64,000 bases of DNA from Bradyrhizobium jicamae (GCF_018130215.1 NZ_JAFCKQ010000003.1:124001-188000), one strand, 5' to 3'. Shown: positions 30,819-39,896, counted from the first letter of the stretch. The notes: generated by a model from the sequence alone, not told the origin. Numbers and translations are program-made.

Positions 30819-33116
30819 TCACGCCGCAACGTGGCCGCGGCCGCCAAAGCCGGACAGCAGCGAGGCGACCTCGCTGACGGGCACGGGACGGCTGTAGAAG
30901 AAGCCCTGCACCTCGGTGCAGCCTTCGTTGCGCATCTGGTCCAGCTGCTCCTGGGTCTCGACGCCTTCCGCGGTGGTCGTGACGCCCATGCTCTGCCCAA
31001 GGCCGGCGATGGCGCGAATGATCCCGATCGAATCAGGGTTGTTGATGAGGTCGCGCACGAAGCTCTGGTCGATCTTGATCTTGTCGAAGGGAAAGCTGCG
31101 AAGATAGCTCAGGGACGAATAGCCGGTTCCAAAGTCGTCCATGGAAATGCGAACGCCGAGCACCTGCAACTGGCGCAAGGTCGCCAGTGTCTCCTCATTG
31201 TCGTGCATCAGCACGGTTTCGGTGATTTCGAGCTCCAGACGATCGGGGATCAGTCCGGCGTTGGCGACCGCCGATGTCACGATAAGAGCCAAACCCTTGG
31301 CGCGGAACTGCACCGGCGAGACATTGACGGCGACGCGCAAGTCCGACGGCCACGTCTTGGCGTCGATACAGGCCTGCCGGATCACCCACTCTCCGATGGT
31401 CGTAATCAGCCCGGTCTCTTCTGCCACGGGGATGAATTCGCCGGGCGGGACCCTGCCGCGGGTGGGATGATTCCAGCGCAGGAGGGCCTCGAAGCCGGAG
31501 ATCCTGTTGTCCGCGAGATTGACGATCGGCTGGTAGAACAACTCGAATTCTCGGGCGCCGATCGCCTTGCGGAGATCAAGCTCGAGCAGCCGGCGGTTCT
31601 GGGCCTTGACGTCCATCTCCGGCTCGAAGAAATGGAATCGACCGCGCCCCTCGCCCTTGGCGCGATACAGCGCCATATCCGCGTTCTTCAGGAGCTGGTC
31701 GGCATCGCCGCCGTCGTCCGGTGCCATTGCGATGCCCACGCTCGCTCCGATCACGACCGTATGATCGCCGATCTCGAACGGCGCACTCAAGGCTTCGATG
31801 ATGCCGGGCGCGAGCGCGGCCGCAGCCTCCACCGCATGCTCGCTTGCCGTCTGAACGATGGCGAACTCGTCGCCGCCTGTCCGCGATACCAGGTCGCCCT
31901 CGCCGAGCAGGCCTTGCAGGCGTCCGGCGACCGCGCAAAGCAGGGCATCGCCGACCGAGTGCCCCAAGGTGTCGTTCACGGTCTTGAAGTTGTCGAGGTC
32001 GAGGCAAAGGATGGCCGCCCGGCCGGCTCGATCCACGTCCTTGACGGTCCTCTCGATATGCTCGCGCAGCTGGACACGATTTGCCAATGCCGTGAGCGCG
32101 TCGTGATGGGCGAGGAATGCGATCTTCCTCTCCGAGTTCCGCTTCTCGGTCACGTCCATGTGGATGGTGATGCTGCCGCCGGTGGTCAGGGGAGCCTTGA
32201 TCAGGGAGATGATGCGGCCGTCCTGCAGTTGCTGCTCGAGCGCCAGGGTCGTGGCTTGCGCCGCCTCAGCGAGCTTCTCGGAGACGAAGTCCTCCGAGTC
32301 GACGGAGGCCGTGCCGTGCTTCGCCCGGTGTTCGATGATGGAGCGAATCGACGTGCCGGGCTTCGTGAGCTCGGCGGGAAGATCGTACATCTCCGCGTAT
32401 CGTGCGTTGCAGACGATCAGTCGCAGCTTGTCGTCAACCAGGCTCAGGCCCTGTGGCATGCCCTCCAGCGCTGCCTGAAAGTGATCGTTTGAACGCCGCT
32501 TCATCGAGCCGATCATGCGATGCATGACCAGCAGCACAAGACCCGCCAGGGTGATGCTGGTGAGGATCGAGGCCACCAGCAGGAGGTCGGCCTTCACCGA
32601 AGATTCCTCGATGTCATCACGGCTCTTCAAACCGATATCGGAATTGCGCTGTCGCAGCCGCTCCATCTTCTTGCGGATCGCGGCGATGTGGTTCTCGATG
32701 TCGCCGGCGGGCGCGTCGCGAAGCTCGGAAAGCCTGACTCTGATGTCCTGTGCCCCGACCCTGGTCAGGGGAGAGCTGGCGCGTTCGATTGCGACATCCA
32801 TATTGTCCAGCACGTCATCCAGCAGCTCGTTCGCCTTTGATGTCTCGACGGTATCCTCGGCGCGCATCCGCTCGTCGACATAGTGCTGGAACGCAATCTG
32901 TGCGAGATTGACGTAGTTGGTGGAGATGAAGGCGGTATCGTAGATGTTGACGGCGTGATCGATGATGGCGCGTTGCTGCTGGCGCGCAATCAGCCCGACT
33001 GCAAGATTGACCGCCAGAAGGACGGTGGTTAGCGCAAGGAAACGGCGGCGAAAGGAGATCGTGTAGCGATCGCCTGCCAGGGCGGTCGAAATGACGCCCC
33101 GAGCCGACTTGTTCAT
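30819..33116 (-). CDS. membrane GGDEF-EAL protein with periplasmic sensor and PAS domain
   Basis: A 765-residue c-di-GMP enzyme. Transmembrane helix 1 (about 24-44) and helix 2 (about 180-200) bracket a four-helix-bundle-like periplasmic sensor. A PAS domain follows (FQAALEGMPQGLSLVDDKLR), then a GGDEF domain with intact RTGGDEF, then an EAL domain with FEALLRWNHP and later DDFGTGYSS. Both active sites look intact, so it could make or break c-di-GMP; in such hybrids the EAL activity often dominates and GGDEF binds GTP. The start at 33116 is preferred over 33179. It is transcribed away from the cytochrome-porin gene, with about 470 bases between. Confidence 0.9.
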   Translation of the reverse strand: MNKSARGVISTALAGDRYTISFRRRFLALTTVLLAVNLAVGLIARQQQRAIIDHAVNIYDTAFISTNYVNLAQIAFQHYVDERMRAEDTVETSKANELLDDVLDNMDVAIERASSPLTRVGAQDIRVRLSELRDAPAGDIENHIAAIRKKMERLRQRNSDIGLKSRDDIEESSVKADLLLVASILTSITLAGLVLLVMHRMIGSMKRRSNDHFQAALEGMPQGLSLVDDKLRLIVCNARYAEMYDLPAELTKPGTSIRSIIEHRAKHGTASVDSEDFVSEKLAEAAQATTLALEQQLQDGRIISLIKAPLTTGGSITIHMDVTEKRNSERKIAFLAHHDALTALANRVQLREHIERTVKDVDRAGRAAILCLDLDNFKTVNDTLGHSVGDALLCAVAGRLQGLLGEGDLVSRTGGDEFAIVQTASEHAVEAAAALAPGIIEALSAPFEIGDHTVVIGASVGIAMAPDDGGDADQLLKNADMALYRAKGEGRGRFHFFEPEMDVKAQNRRLLELDLRKAIGAREFELFYQPIVNLADNRISGFEALLRWNHPTRGRVPPGEFIPVAEETGLITTIGEWVIRQACIDAKTWPSDLRVAVNVSPVQFRAKGLALIVTSAVANAGLIPDRLELEITETVLMHDNEETLATLRQLQVLGVRISMDDFGTGYSSLSYLRSFPFDKIKIDQSFVRDLINNPDSIGIIRAIAGLGQSMGVTTTAEGVETQEQLDQMRNEGCTEVQGFFYSRPVPVSEVASLLSGFGGRGHVAA

Positions 33117-33582
33117 TGCTTCCGCACCAGTGTCAGCCGAACCCGCGCGATCCACTTCAGCCCCCAAGCCATAGACCAAGCCATAGACGATCCCGGGAGA
33201 CGATAGGCGGCTTGTCTTAAGTTCAGGTATGAGGGCGGCGCGTCAGCGCGTGTCGCGCGGCGGGTAACCTTCTGCAGGTTCCAGGCGAGCGATCCCGACG
33301 AGCGCGTGTCTCGACGCAATGTCTTGCTCGCCGTGCGGAGTTCGCTTTGGGAAAATCAGAGGACGAGGCCCACGCGGTGCCCGGGAGCTCCGGGCACATC
33401 CGTACTTCAACGGAGGTGCATCCGTATTTCGACGAGCATGAAGGGGCCTCGCGAGGCCAGGAGCCAATTCTCGATCACAGGCATCGCTGCTCGTCGCGGA
33501 TAAGTCGCGGGAGCCTCGCTTGACCGAATCTTAACCATAATCGGATGTCGTGTGCCATTGAACGAGCCGCGTCGGGGTCGAG
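33117..33582. other. divergent promoter region with a 22-bp-spaced direct repeat
   Basis: This 466-base region separates the GGDEF-EAL gene and the cytochrome-porin gene. CATCCGTACTTC (33397-33408) and CATCCGTATTTC (33419-33430) are direct repeats with a period of 22 bases, about two helical turns, as expected for a tandem activator site. They lie some 150 bases before the cytochrome-porin ATG. No small gene is evident. Confidence 0.5.
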
Positions 33583-34962
33583 ATGCCGAAGGTCTTTCTT
33601 GGCCGGGGAAGCGGGGGCGCAGCGCTCGGATCAAGCAGTTCGTGGTCGCTGGTTGCCTGGTTCGCTGCGTTGCTCATCGCGCTCGCGAGCATTCATCCGG
33701 CGCAGGCGCTGCCGTCATTCGCCATCCAGACCGGACAGCCCTGCGCCGCATGCCACATCGGAGCGTTTGGACCTCAGCTCACGCCCTATGGCCGCGACTT
33801 CAAATTGCACGGTTATGTCGCAAGCGACGGCAAGGACCACGGACTGCCGCTCGCATTCACCGCGCAATCCTCCTTCACGCACACTGCGCAACCCCAGGAA
33901 GGAGGAGCGGCGCCGGGCTTCAAGTCGAACGACAATTTCGCCGTCGATCAACTGTCGCTCTACTATGCCGGAGCCGTGGCTTCCAACGCCGGGGCTTTCG
34001 TTGAGTTGAACTACGACGGCGTGGCTCAGCAGGCCAAGCTCAACAACATGGATGTTCGCTACGCCAAGGAAGGCGAACTGTTCGGGCAGGACGTGCTCTG
34101 GGGGATCACGGCGAACAACAGTCCGACCGTGCAGGATCCATGGAATTCCACGCCGGTGTGGGGATTTCCCTATAACAGCTCGGCGCTGGCGCCGACGCCG
34201 ATGGCGGCGACCCTCGTCGACAACACGCTCGGTCAGCGCGTCCTCGGGGTCGGTGCCTACTCGGTCTGGAACAACCTCCTGTATCTGGAGGCCGATGTCT
34301 ACAAGGGGCTCGACAGGGGGATGCTTCGGGCAACCGGTCAGGTGCCTGACGACAGCGACCAGACCTCGTCCTTTCTTCCCTACGCACGTGTCGCGCTGTT
34401 GAAGGACTGGGAGCAGCATCACGCCGAGGTCGGCGCCTATGTGTTGTCGGGAACCGTGATTCCAGGCGGTGGCCAGACCCTGGGCCTTCCGGTCCGCAAG
34501 ACAGACCTCGCGCTGGATGCGACCTACCAATTCATCTCGGATGCGAGCAAGGTCACGAGCGACCGCTTGTCGGCGCACGCGACCTACATCCACGAGACCG
34601 CCACGATGGGCGACATGGATGCGATGGCACTCGGCGCACTGCCGAGCCATTGGCTCGACACCATGCGCGCCGACGTCTCCTACAGCATCGCGGCGACCGT
34701 CACGCCGTCGGTGCAGTATTTCCGTACGACCGGCACGGCCGATGGAAATTACTGGGGAACTCCCGACGGCAGCCCCAATTCCGATGGCATGATCTTCGAG
34801 GTTGCCTATGTGCCCTGGGGCAAACCGGATTCGCCCTTTCCGAACATGAACGTGCGGCTCGCCGTGCAATACGTGACGTATTTCAGGTTCGACGGTACGT
34901 CTGTTGGCGCCAGCAGGAACAACAACCTCTATTTCAGCCTATGGACCGCCGTGAAGTTTTAG
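33583..34962 (+). CDS. Cyc2-like fused monoheme cytochrome-porin (outer membrane)
   Basis: A 459-residue exported protein. After a signal peptide (to about 42, ending PAQA) comes one heme-binding motif, Cys54-A-A-Cys57-His58, in the context PSFAIQTGQPCAACHIGAFG then PQLTPYGRDFKLHGY. This matches the N-terminus of Cyc2-type fused cytochrome-porins (P.FARQTG..C..CH...P.LT.FGR.FK..GY). The remaining 380 residues are rich in alternating strands (FVELNYDGVAQQAK, NLLYLEADVYKG, RLAVQYVTYFRF) and end in Phe (AVKF), as outer-membrane beta-barrels do. Its job would be to carry electrons across the outer membrane. A cupredoxin gene follows directly. Function is inferred from architecture; family assignment needs a profile search. 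Confidence 0.7.
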   Translation: MPKVFLGRGSGGAALGSSSSWSLVAWFAALLIALASIHPAQALPSFAIQTGQPCAACHIGAFGPQLTPYGRDFKLHGYVASDGKDHGLPLAFTAQSSFTHTAQPQEGGAAPGFKSNDNFAVDQLSLYYAGAVASNAGAFVELNYDGVAQQAKLNNMDVRYAKEGELFGQDVLWGITANNSPTVQDPWNSTPVWGFPYNSSALAPTPMAATLVDNTLGQRVLGVGAYSVWNNLLYLEADVYKGLDRGMLRATGQVPDDSDQTSSFLPYARVALLKDWEQHHAEVGAYVLSGTVIPGGGQTLGLPVRKTDLALDATYQFISDASKVTSDRLSAHATYIHETATMGDMDAMALGALPSHWLDTMRADVSYSIAATVTPSVQYFRTTGTADGNYWGTPDGSPNSDGMIFEVAYVPWGKPDSPFPNMNVRLAVQYVTYFRFDGTSVGASRNNNLYFSLWTAVKF

Positions 34963-34994
34963 CGAGTAGAGCGATGTCAGCTTCAGGAACCCCA

Positions 34995-35324
34995 ATGTCA
35001 AATCGCCTTGCCATTGCACTTGCCGTCTTGCTGGGCTTCACGGTTGCCGTGCCGGCAGCAACCACGCTGAAGGTGATCCAGCATGGACTGGCGCTGAATC
35101 CGGACTCTGCCACCATCGCAAAGGGCGATCGGCTGGTCTTCACCAATGACGACGATGTCATTCACAACATCCATATTTTCGGACCTGGTGGAGAGGACGA
35201 CAGCGTGGACCTCGGCCTGCAGAAGCCGGGCAAGACACTTACCTACAAGTTCGACAAGTCAGGCAGCTACAAGGTTCGCTGCAACATTCACCCGTCCGTC
35301 AGGATGTCTGTGCAGGTCAAATAG
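34995..35324 (+). CDS. plastocyanin-like type-1 copper protein (cupredoxin)
   Basis: A 109-residue periplasmic blue-copper protein with a signal peptide (1-21, VAVPAA). All type-1 copper ligands are found: His57 in DDDVIHNIHIF, then Cys96-N-I-His99-P-S-V-R-Met104, that is, CX2HX4M as in plastocyanin. It is encoded just behind the cytochrome-porin on the same strand and presumably exchanges electrons with its periplasmic heme side. The ATG at 34995 follows AGGAA at five bases; an in-frame ATG at 34974, only 11 bases after the previous stop, would add seven residues. Confidence 0.88.
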   Translation: MSNRLAIALAVLLGFTVAVPAATTLKVIQHGLALNPDSATIAKGDRLVFTNDDDVIHNIHIFGPGGEDDSVDLGLQKPGKTLTYKFDKSGSYKVRCNIHPSVRMSVQVK

Positions 35325-35584
35325 CCGGGTCAAATAAGCGGGTCGATCGACGTCCGGCTCGCTCGCACCCTCGGCGCATACGAAAACGGCGCTGTTGCCA
35401 GCGCCGTTCTGGTGCACCTGACGCGTGGATCGAGCCCACTTCGACTGGCACTGGCGGGAGCGACCCGCTCGGGCGCTGCTGGTGTGGGAGACCGGTCTCG
35501 ATCCGTCGAACAGGCTATGCCGCATTCAGGTGGAGTCAATCGAAACTTGAGCCAGCCATTATGACCGATCTCCGCAAGTCGACG

Positions 35585-36415
35585 TCAGCTGCATCCTCCG
35601 CAACCGCCACCGCCGCCGCCGCAACCGCCACCACCGTCGCCACCACTGCCGCAGCCGCTACCGGTCCCGCTCATCGCCTGCGAGGCGGCATAGACCGGTG
35701 CGTAGGCGGTGCCCGACAGAACGACGGCGCCCGACAGTGCGACCGCAAGCAGCAATTCGTGATCGAGCGGCGCGCGCGAGGCTCGTGCATGTGAGACCTG
35801 ATAGGTCCGCAACGCATCCTTGCCGGCGCGCGTTCGTGCGGGACGCGTCGCCAGCACGATTCCAGCGATCGCCGTGAGGATCAGGAAGACGATCAGAAAC
35901 CCGACCGGGTGGTGCCGTTCCGCACCGATGAAGGCCTTGATCGTCCCGAACATCAGGAGCAGCCCGACGAAGGGCAGCAGGGACATTCGGAACGACGCCA
36001 TTTGCTCGTCGGTCGGGGAATATCCCAGCTCCTGCAGACGCGTCTGAATCCGCTCGACCACAGGCTTGACCGCCGCCTGGAAGTGCTGTCGCGTCATGTT
36101 CGACCCGAACGACAGAATGGGCAGTCGGCTCATGAGTGTCGTCAGCGGCGCCTGGTCGGCGACGGTTATGTCGCGACCATTGGCGGCGATGGTCGCGCCG
36201 TTCCCCGCGAGCAGTCTCAGCAACATCGCATCGCCGAGACGACGCGCACCACCGGCAAGGTAAGCCAATTCCAGTACGCTCAATCGATCGGTCACCCGGG
36301 CGGCCGGTCCGATCGTCGCCCTGGCGTAGATGCCGAGCACGATGAGCGTGACGGCGAGGGCGACGTACAGGGTCAGGAAGGGACCGGCAGTCCAGTCGAA
36401 CGGATTCCATGTCAT
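35585..36415 (-). CDS. TIGR04222 domain membrane protein
   Basis: A 276-residue protein with an N-terminal helix (FLTLYVALAVTLIVLGIYAR), a cytoplasmic region (residues 40-140) holding RLSVLELAYLAGGARRLGDA, two central helices (about 150-190), one late helix and a C-terminus made almost only of Gly and Cys. That Gly/Cys tail after the last helix is the mark of TIGR04222 proteins. Function is unknown. The ribosome site GGAGGAGG is excellent. It forms an operon with the upstream gene, whose stop lies four bases before this ATG. Confidence 0.8.
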   Translation of the reverse strand: MTWNPFDWTAGPFLTLYVALAVTLIVLGIYARATIGPAARVTDRLSVLELAYLAGGARRLGDAMLLRLLAGNGATIAANGRDITVADQAPLTTLMSRLPILSFGSNMTRQHFQAAVKPVVERIQTRLQELGYSPTDEQMASFRMSLLPFVGLLLMFGTIKAFIGAERHHPVGFLIVFLILTAIAGIVLATRPARTRAGKDALRTYQVSHARASRAPLDHELLLAVALSGAVVLSGTAYAPVYAASQAMSGTGSGCGSGGDGGGGCGGGGGGCGGCS

Positions 36416-36419
36416 CAGC

Positions 36420-36977
36420 TCACCTCCTCCATAGATGGCGGATCCATGCGATCGGTTTGGGCACGACAAGCCAGCGGCCGCGGTCGGTGACATGATAGCG
36501 CGGGCTTGCGAAGCGCAGATGTGTGGCCGGCCAAAGCTCCTGACGCGGCGGTCCGAAGAAGCGCTCGTGCAGCGCCAGGGTTTCGGCATATTGCCGACGA
36601 TAGGTTGCCTGGGCCTCGGGGCCGCCGGGCGTGGGATCGTGGTGCAGCGGCGCCAGCAGCCTTTCTCCGCACCAGACCATCCAGTAGTCGCGTGAATAGA
36701 TCAGATGCTGGTGCCACACCTCGTCGACGACCTCGCTCGGCGTGACCGGCGTCGGCGAAACGATGGCGAGAAAGCAGAAGCGGCGATAGGCCTCGACGGC
36801 CGCTCGGGCCTCCTCGAGGCCCCAGCCGTGGTCGCGTGCAAGCCGGCGGGTGAAGTTCAGCGGTGTGTCGGGCTCGAAATCATGCTGCTCGATGCGCCGC
36901 CACAGGTCCCGTCGGGCGGGCGTCCAGGCCGGCTCGCCCGACTGGAGGTCGATCTTGAGCTGTGCCCGTTGCAACAA
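36420..36977 (-). CDS. glycine-rich-domain (GRDP)-like protein
   Basis: A 185-residue soluble protein. The segment VSPTPVTPSEVVDEVWHQHL then IYSRDYW matches the plant-type glycine-rich-domain family, with its conserved VWH.H...TRDY motif; the His pair may bind metal. The C-terminus (RFFGPPRQELWP, RYHVTDRGRWLVVP) is hydrophilic. Genes of this type are commonly found directly before a TIGR04222 gene, as here, so the two products probably work together at the membrane. Their process is not known. Confidence 0.75.
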   Translation of the reverse strand: MLQRAQLKIDLQSGEPAWTPARRDLWRRIEQHDFEPDTPLNFTRRLARDHGWGLEEARAAVEAYRRFCFLAIVSPTPVTPSEVVDEVWHQHLIYSRDYWMVWCGERLLAPLHHDPTPGGPEAQATYRRQYAETLALHERFFGPPRQELWPATHLRFASPRYHVTDRGRWLVVPKPIAWIRHLWRR

Positions 36978-37117
36978 AGGCTCCGAATGACCGTCTATGG
37001 GTGATTATAGCACAAGACGGCAAGACAACGCGCCGAAGAGGGGGTGGCGATCGCCGTAATCAGGAATCATCGTAAAAGATCAATAGCATAAGCCCGCAGC
37101 TTTTCCTGCAGGCGGTA

Positions 37118-37333
37118 TTAATGCGCTGGACGCGGTTGCGGTGCCGACGTCGCAGGCTTTGCCGGCAGCGACGCTCGCGCGGCGCGCGGCTGCGGTACGA
37201 CGGGGTTTGCGGCCGTCGTGGGGCCGCCGATCTGGCCCGCCGGCTTGCGCTGGCCGCTGATGCTGCTTTGCGCGGCGGCCGGCCCGATCGACGCCAGCAA
37301 CGCGACAGTTGCGAAGACGACGTATGGCTTCAT
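37118..37333 (-). CDS. small secreted Pro/Ala-rich protein
   Basis: A 71-residue protein with a clear signal peptide (MKPYVVFATVALLASIGPAAAQ) and a mature part of about 49 residues rich in Pro, Ala, Arg and Gln, with no Cys. It is probably disordered in the periplasm. The ribosome site GAGGAG lies seven bases before the ATG. I recognise no family. It lies alone between the glycine-rich-domain pair and a MarR gene, both on the same strand. Confidence 0.6.
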   Translation of the reverse strand: MKPYVVFATVALLASIGPAAAQSSISGQRKPAGQIGGPTTAANPVVPQPRAARASLPAKPATSAPQPRPAH

Positions 37334-37429
37334 TGCAGGAACTCCTCTGCCTCATCTCTCCAGAGCCCGATATGCCGGCCTGTGGCCGATGCCAAGGCGT
37401 TGGCCTGCGGGCCGATCCCGGCAACCTTC

Positions 37430-37921
37430 CTAGAGGTCGACCGAGATTTTCAGTATCGCCTTTTCCAGGCGGCTCTTGATGGAGCTCATCTTGCCGGTCA
37501 GTTGCAGCAGCTCCTTCAGGTCGAAATCCGCATAGACGAATTCGTTCAACTCCCTGCGCTGCGAGGACAGGTTCGCCATCTGCTTGTATGCATGGTCGGT
37601 CAGCGACAGGTTGACGACGCGGGCATCCTCGGTCGAGCTTTTCCGGCGCAGCAGGTTCTTCTTTTCCAGCAGTTTCGACTGCGTCACCACGAACGACTGA
37701 TCGACGCGCAGCGCTCGCGAAACCGCGCCGACGGGCAGGCCGACGGCGCGATCCTCGGCGTTCGCCAGGACCATCATGATCATCCATTGCGGACCCGTGA
37801 TCCCGATCATCTTGGCCCAGATGCTGCGCAACTCGTCGAGCCGGACGCTGGTCGACACGATCTCCCAGGCCAATCGCTCAGCGGCGTCCTGCAGTTTGTC
37901 GGTCGACTTGCGCTCGTTCAT
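37430..37921 (-). CDS. MarR family transcriptional regulator
   Basis: A 163-residue protein with a winged-helix fold: ITGPQWMIMMVLANAEDRAV then VGAVSRALRVDQSFVVTQSK as the recognition region, LLEKKNLLRRKSSTEDARVV as the wing (R...DAR..) and helices for the dimer interface at both ends. The family responds to small aromatic ligands or oxidants. The ATG at 37921 has GAAGGAAC upstream. The divergent porin gene lies about 300 bases away and could be a target; no operator can be assigned with certainty. Confidence 0.88.
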   Translation of the reverse strand: MNERKSTDKLQDAAERLAWEIVSTSVRLDELRSIWAKMIGITGPQWMIMMVLANAEDRAVGLPVGAVSRALRVDQSFVVTQSKLLEKKNLLRRKSSTEDARVVNLSLTDHAYKQMANLSSQRRELNEFVYADFDLKELLQLTGKMSSIKSRLEKAILKISVDL

Positions 37922-38229
37922 GACGTTCCTTCGGCACACGTCATCTTCACAGATATCCGGTTCGTTTTGAAGCTGGGTCGGCGAAATTGTTCACACCCGG
38001 GCGTTGCATGAATGACACATGAGCGACAAAACAATAGAATGACTAACTAATATAAGTTGAACACGTGAATACCTAATGCATAGTCGGCGATGGCGGAGGG
38101 GGGCACCCACCGTCTCACGGTGGCCGACCCGACCACGAGCATCTTGAAGATCCGCTGCACGGCAGCGGCTTCGGGAGGGGATACGTTTGTCGCTTTGCCT
38201 GCAGCGCAAGGCATCACTTGGAGGATAGC
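37922..38229. other. divergent promoter region of marR-type gene and porin gene
   Basis: About 308 bases. The middle (38030-38090) is strongly AT-rich, as expected for promoters. A hairpin CCACCGT-CTC-ACGGTGG (38105-38121) lies in the probable long leader of the porin mRNA, where sRNA control of porins often acts. Confidence 0.45.
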
Positions 38230-39786
38230 ATGAAGATGGTAAAGGGCCTTTTGTTGGGCTCGGCGGCAGCTCTCGCGGCGAGCAGCGGAGCGCTGGCGGC
38301 CGACCTTCCCGTCAAGGCGAAGGCGGTCGAGTATGTGAAGATCTGCTCCCTGTACGGTCCGGGGTTCTACTTCATCCCGGGCACCGACACCTGCATCAAG
38401 CTGGGCGGCTACCTGCGCGCCGACGTTCTGGCGAACACCAACTCGGACGCGTCCGGCAACATGGCGGGCGCCGGTGGCGCACAGAACCGCTTCACCAACG
38501 GCTACACCTGGCGGTCGCGCGAGGACTTGAACATCGATACCCGCACCGCGACCGAGTACGGCGTGGTTCGTACCTACGTCGACCTGACCTTCAGCTGGAC
38601 GTCGGACACCTATGGCGCGGGCGCTGCGGCCGGCTCGACCGTCTACTCGCCGATCGGCACGACCGCCGCTCCCGGCAACGCCACCGGTGGCGGTGTCGCC
38701 GGCGGTGCGCTCGGTGTCTACTACGCCTTCATCCAGTTCGCCGGGTTCACGATGGGTAAGGCGGTCTCGCAGTTCTCGGCTCCGTGGACCAACTACCCCG
38801 GCAACAACTTCGATGGTCTCGTCGGCGGCGGCGGCACGGTCACCGGTGTGAACCAGTTCACCTACACCGCGCAGTTCGGCAACGGCGTGTCGCTGTCGCT
38901 GTCGGCTCAGGACCAGGCGGCCTACTATCAGGCCGGCGTGCAGAATCTCGGCGTGCTCGGCACCGGTGCTCTCGGCGCCTACGGCGCGAGCGACTACGCC
39001 GGCACGATCGCTCCGGATCTCGTCGCAGCGCTCCGCGTCGACCAGGCCTGGGGTCTGTTCCAGGCGTCGTTCGCGGCCCATGACAACCACGCGGCCTATT
39101 ACGGCGCCACCGAGCTCACTGGTCATCCGGACGACAAGTGGGGCTGGGCTGCCCAGCTGGCCTTGTCGATCAAGAACATCCCGACCGGACCCGGCGACAC
39201 CATCAACGTCCAGGGCGTCTATACGGACGGCGCGACCCGCTACAACATCCAGGATCTGTCGCAAGCCGGCAGCATGACCTACTTCAGCGGCACCAACGTG
39301 GCCGGCGCTTACCAGAGCATCGGCCTCGGCGTGGCTCCGGACAGCGTGTTCGTCTCCGGCGGTCAGCAACAGCTGATCCAGACCTGGGGCATGCGCGGTG
39401 CGTACACCCACAACTGGAATCCCTATTGGAACACCAGCATCTACGGTGCCTACGCACAGGTCATGTACAACAGCACGGCCAAGACCGCGATTTGCGGCCC
39501 GGCGGGCAACGGTGTGGGTGGCTCGTTCGGCGCCGTGTTCGGTACCGCCGGCCTGACCTCGTGCAATCCGGACTACAACATCGCGCAGATCGGCACGCAG
39601 ACCCAGTGGACCCCGGTCAAGAACCTGACCTTCACGGCAGACCTGACCTGGCAGCGCCTCGATCAGAAGTACGCCGGCACGATCACCTATCCCGGCAGCG
39701 CCGCGATCGGCAAGCCGGCCGCCGTGTACGAGCTGAAGAACCAGGACGCGGTCACCCTGCTGCTCCGCGCCCAGCGCAACTGGTAA
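38230..39786 (+). CDS. outer-membrane porin (Porin_2 family)
   Basis: A 518-residue beta-barrel porin with a signal peptide (1-23, SSGALAAD). The mature start DLPVKAKAVEYVKICSLYG then GTDTCIKLGGYLRADV is the hallmark of alphaproteobacterial Porin_2 proteins (Omp2/RopA type), with the conserved Cys pair in the eyelet region. Amphipathic strands continue to the end (TLLLRAQRNW, ending in an aromatic residue). It would form a trimeric general diffusion channel. GGAGGATAGC before the ATG is a strong ribosome site, the codon use is that of a highly expressed gene, and a strong terminator follows. Confidence 0.95.
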   Translation: MKMVKGLLLGSAAALAASSGALAADLPVKAKAVEYVKICSLYGPGFYFIPGTDTCIKLGGYLRADVLANTNSDASGNMAGAGGAQNRFTNGYTWRSREDLNIDTRTATEYGVVRTYVDLTFSWTSDTYGAGAAAGSTVYSPIGTTAAPGNATGGGVAGGALGVYYAFIQFAGFTMGKAVSQFSAPWTNYPGNNFDGLVGGGGTVTGVNQFTYTAQFGNGVSLSLSAQDQAAYYQAGVQNLGVLGTGALGAYGASDYAGTIAPDLVAALRVDQAWGLFQASFAAHDNHAAYYGATELTGHPDDKWGWAAQLALSIKNIPTGPGDTINVQGVYTDGATRYNIQDLSQAGSMTYFSGTNVAGAYQSIGLGVAPDSVFVSGGQQQLIQTWGMRGAYTHNWNPYWNTSIYGAYAQVMYNSTAKTAICGPAGNGVGGSFGAVFGTAGLTSCNPDYNIAQIGTQTQWTPVKNLTFTADLTWQRLDQKYAGTITYPGSAAIGKPAAVYELKNQDAVTLLLRAQRNW

Positions 39787-39819
39787 TATCGGGCTGGCCC
39801 GATCTCGATCTCGAAAAAC

Positions 39820-39850
39820 GACCCCGACGGGCGACACCCGTCGGGGTCTT
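39820..39850 (+). terminator. rho-independent terminator of the porin gene
   Basis: A perfect 12-base stem, GACCCCGACGGG / CCCGTCGGGGTC, with loop CGACA and then TTGTGTT. It starts 33 bases after the porin stop codon. Confidence 0.9.
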
Positions 39851-39896
39851 GTGTTAAGCAAGTATCTGTTATGTGATTTACTAACATTATTAGCTT

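Noticed and set aside
38047..39861. A 604-codon minus-strand frame opposite the porin
   Set aside because: The porin is certain and its high-expression codon bias creates the antisense frame; it even runs through the porin terminator.
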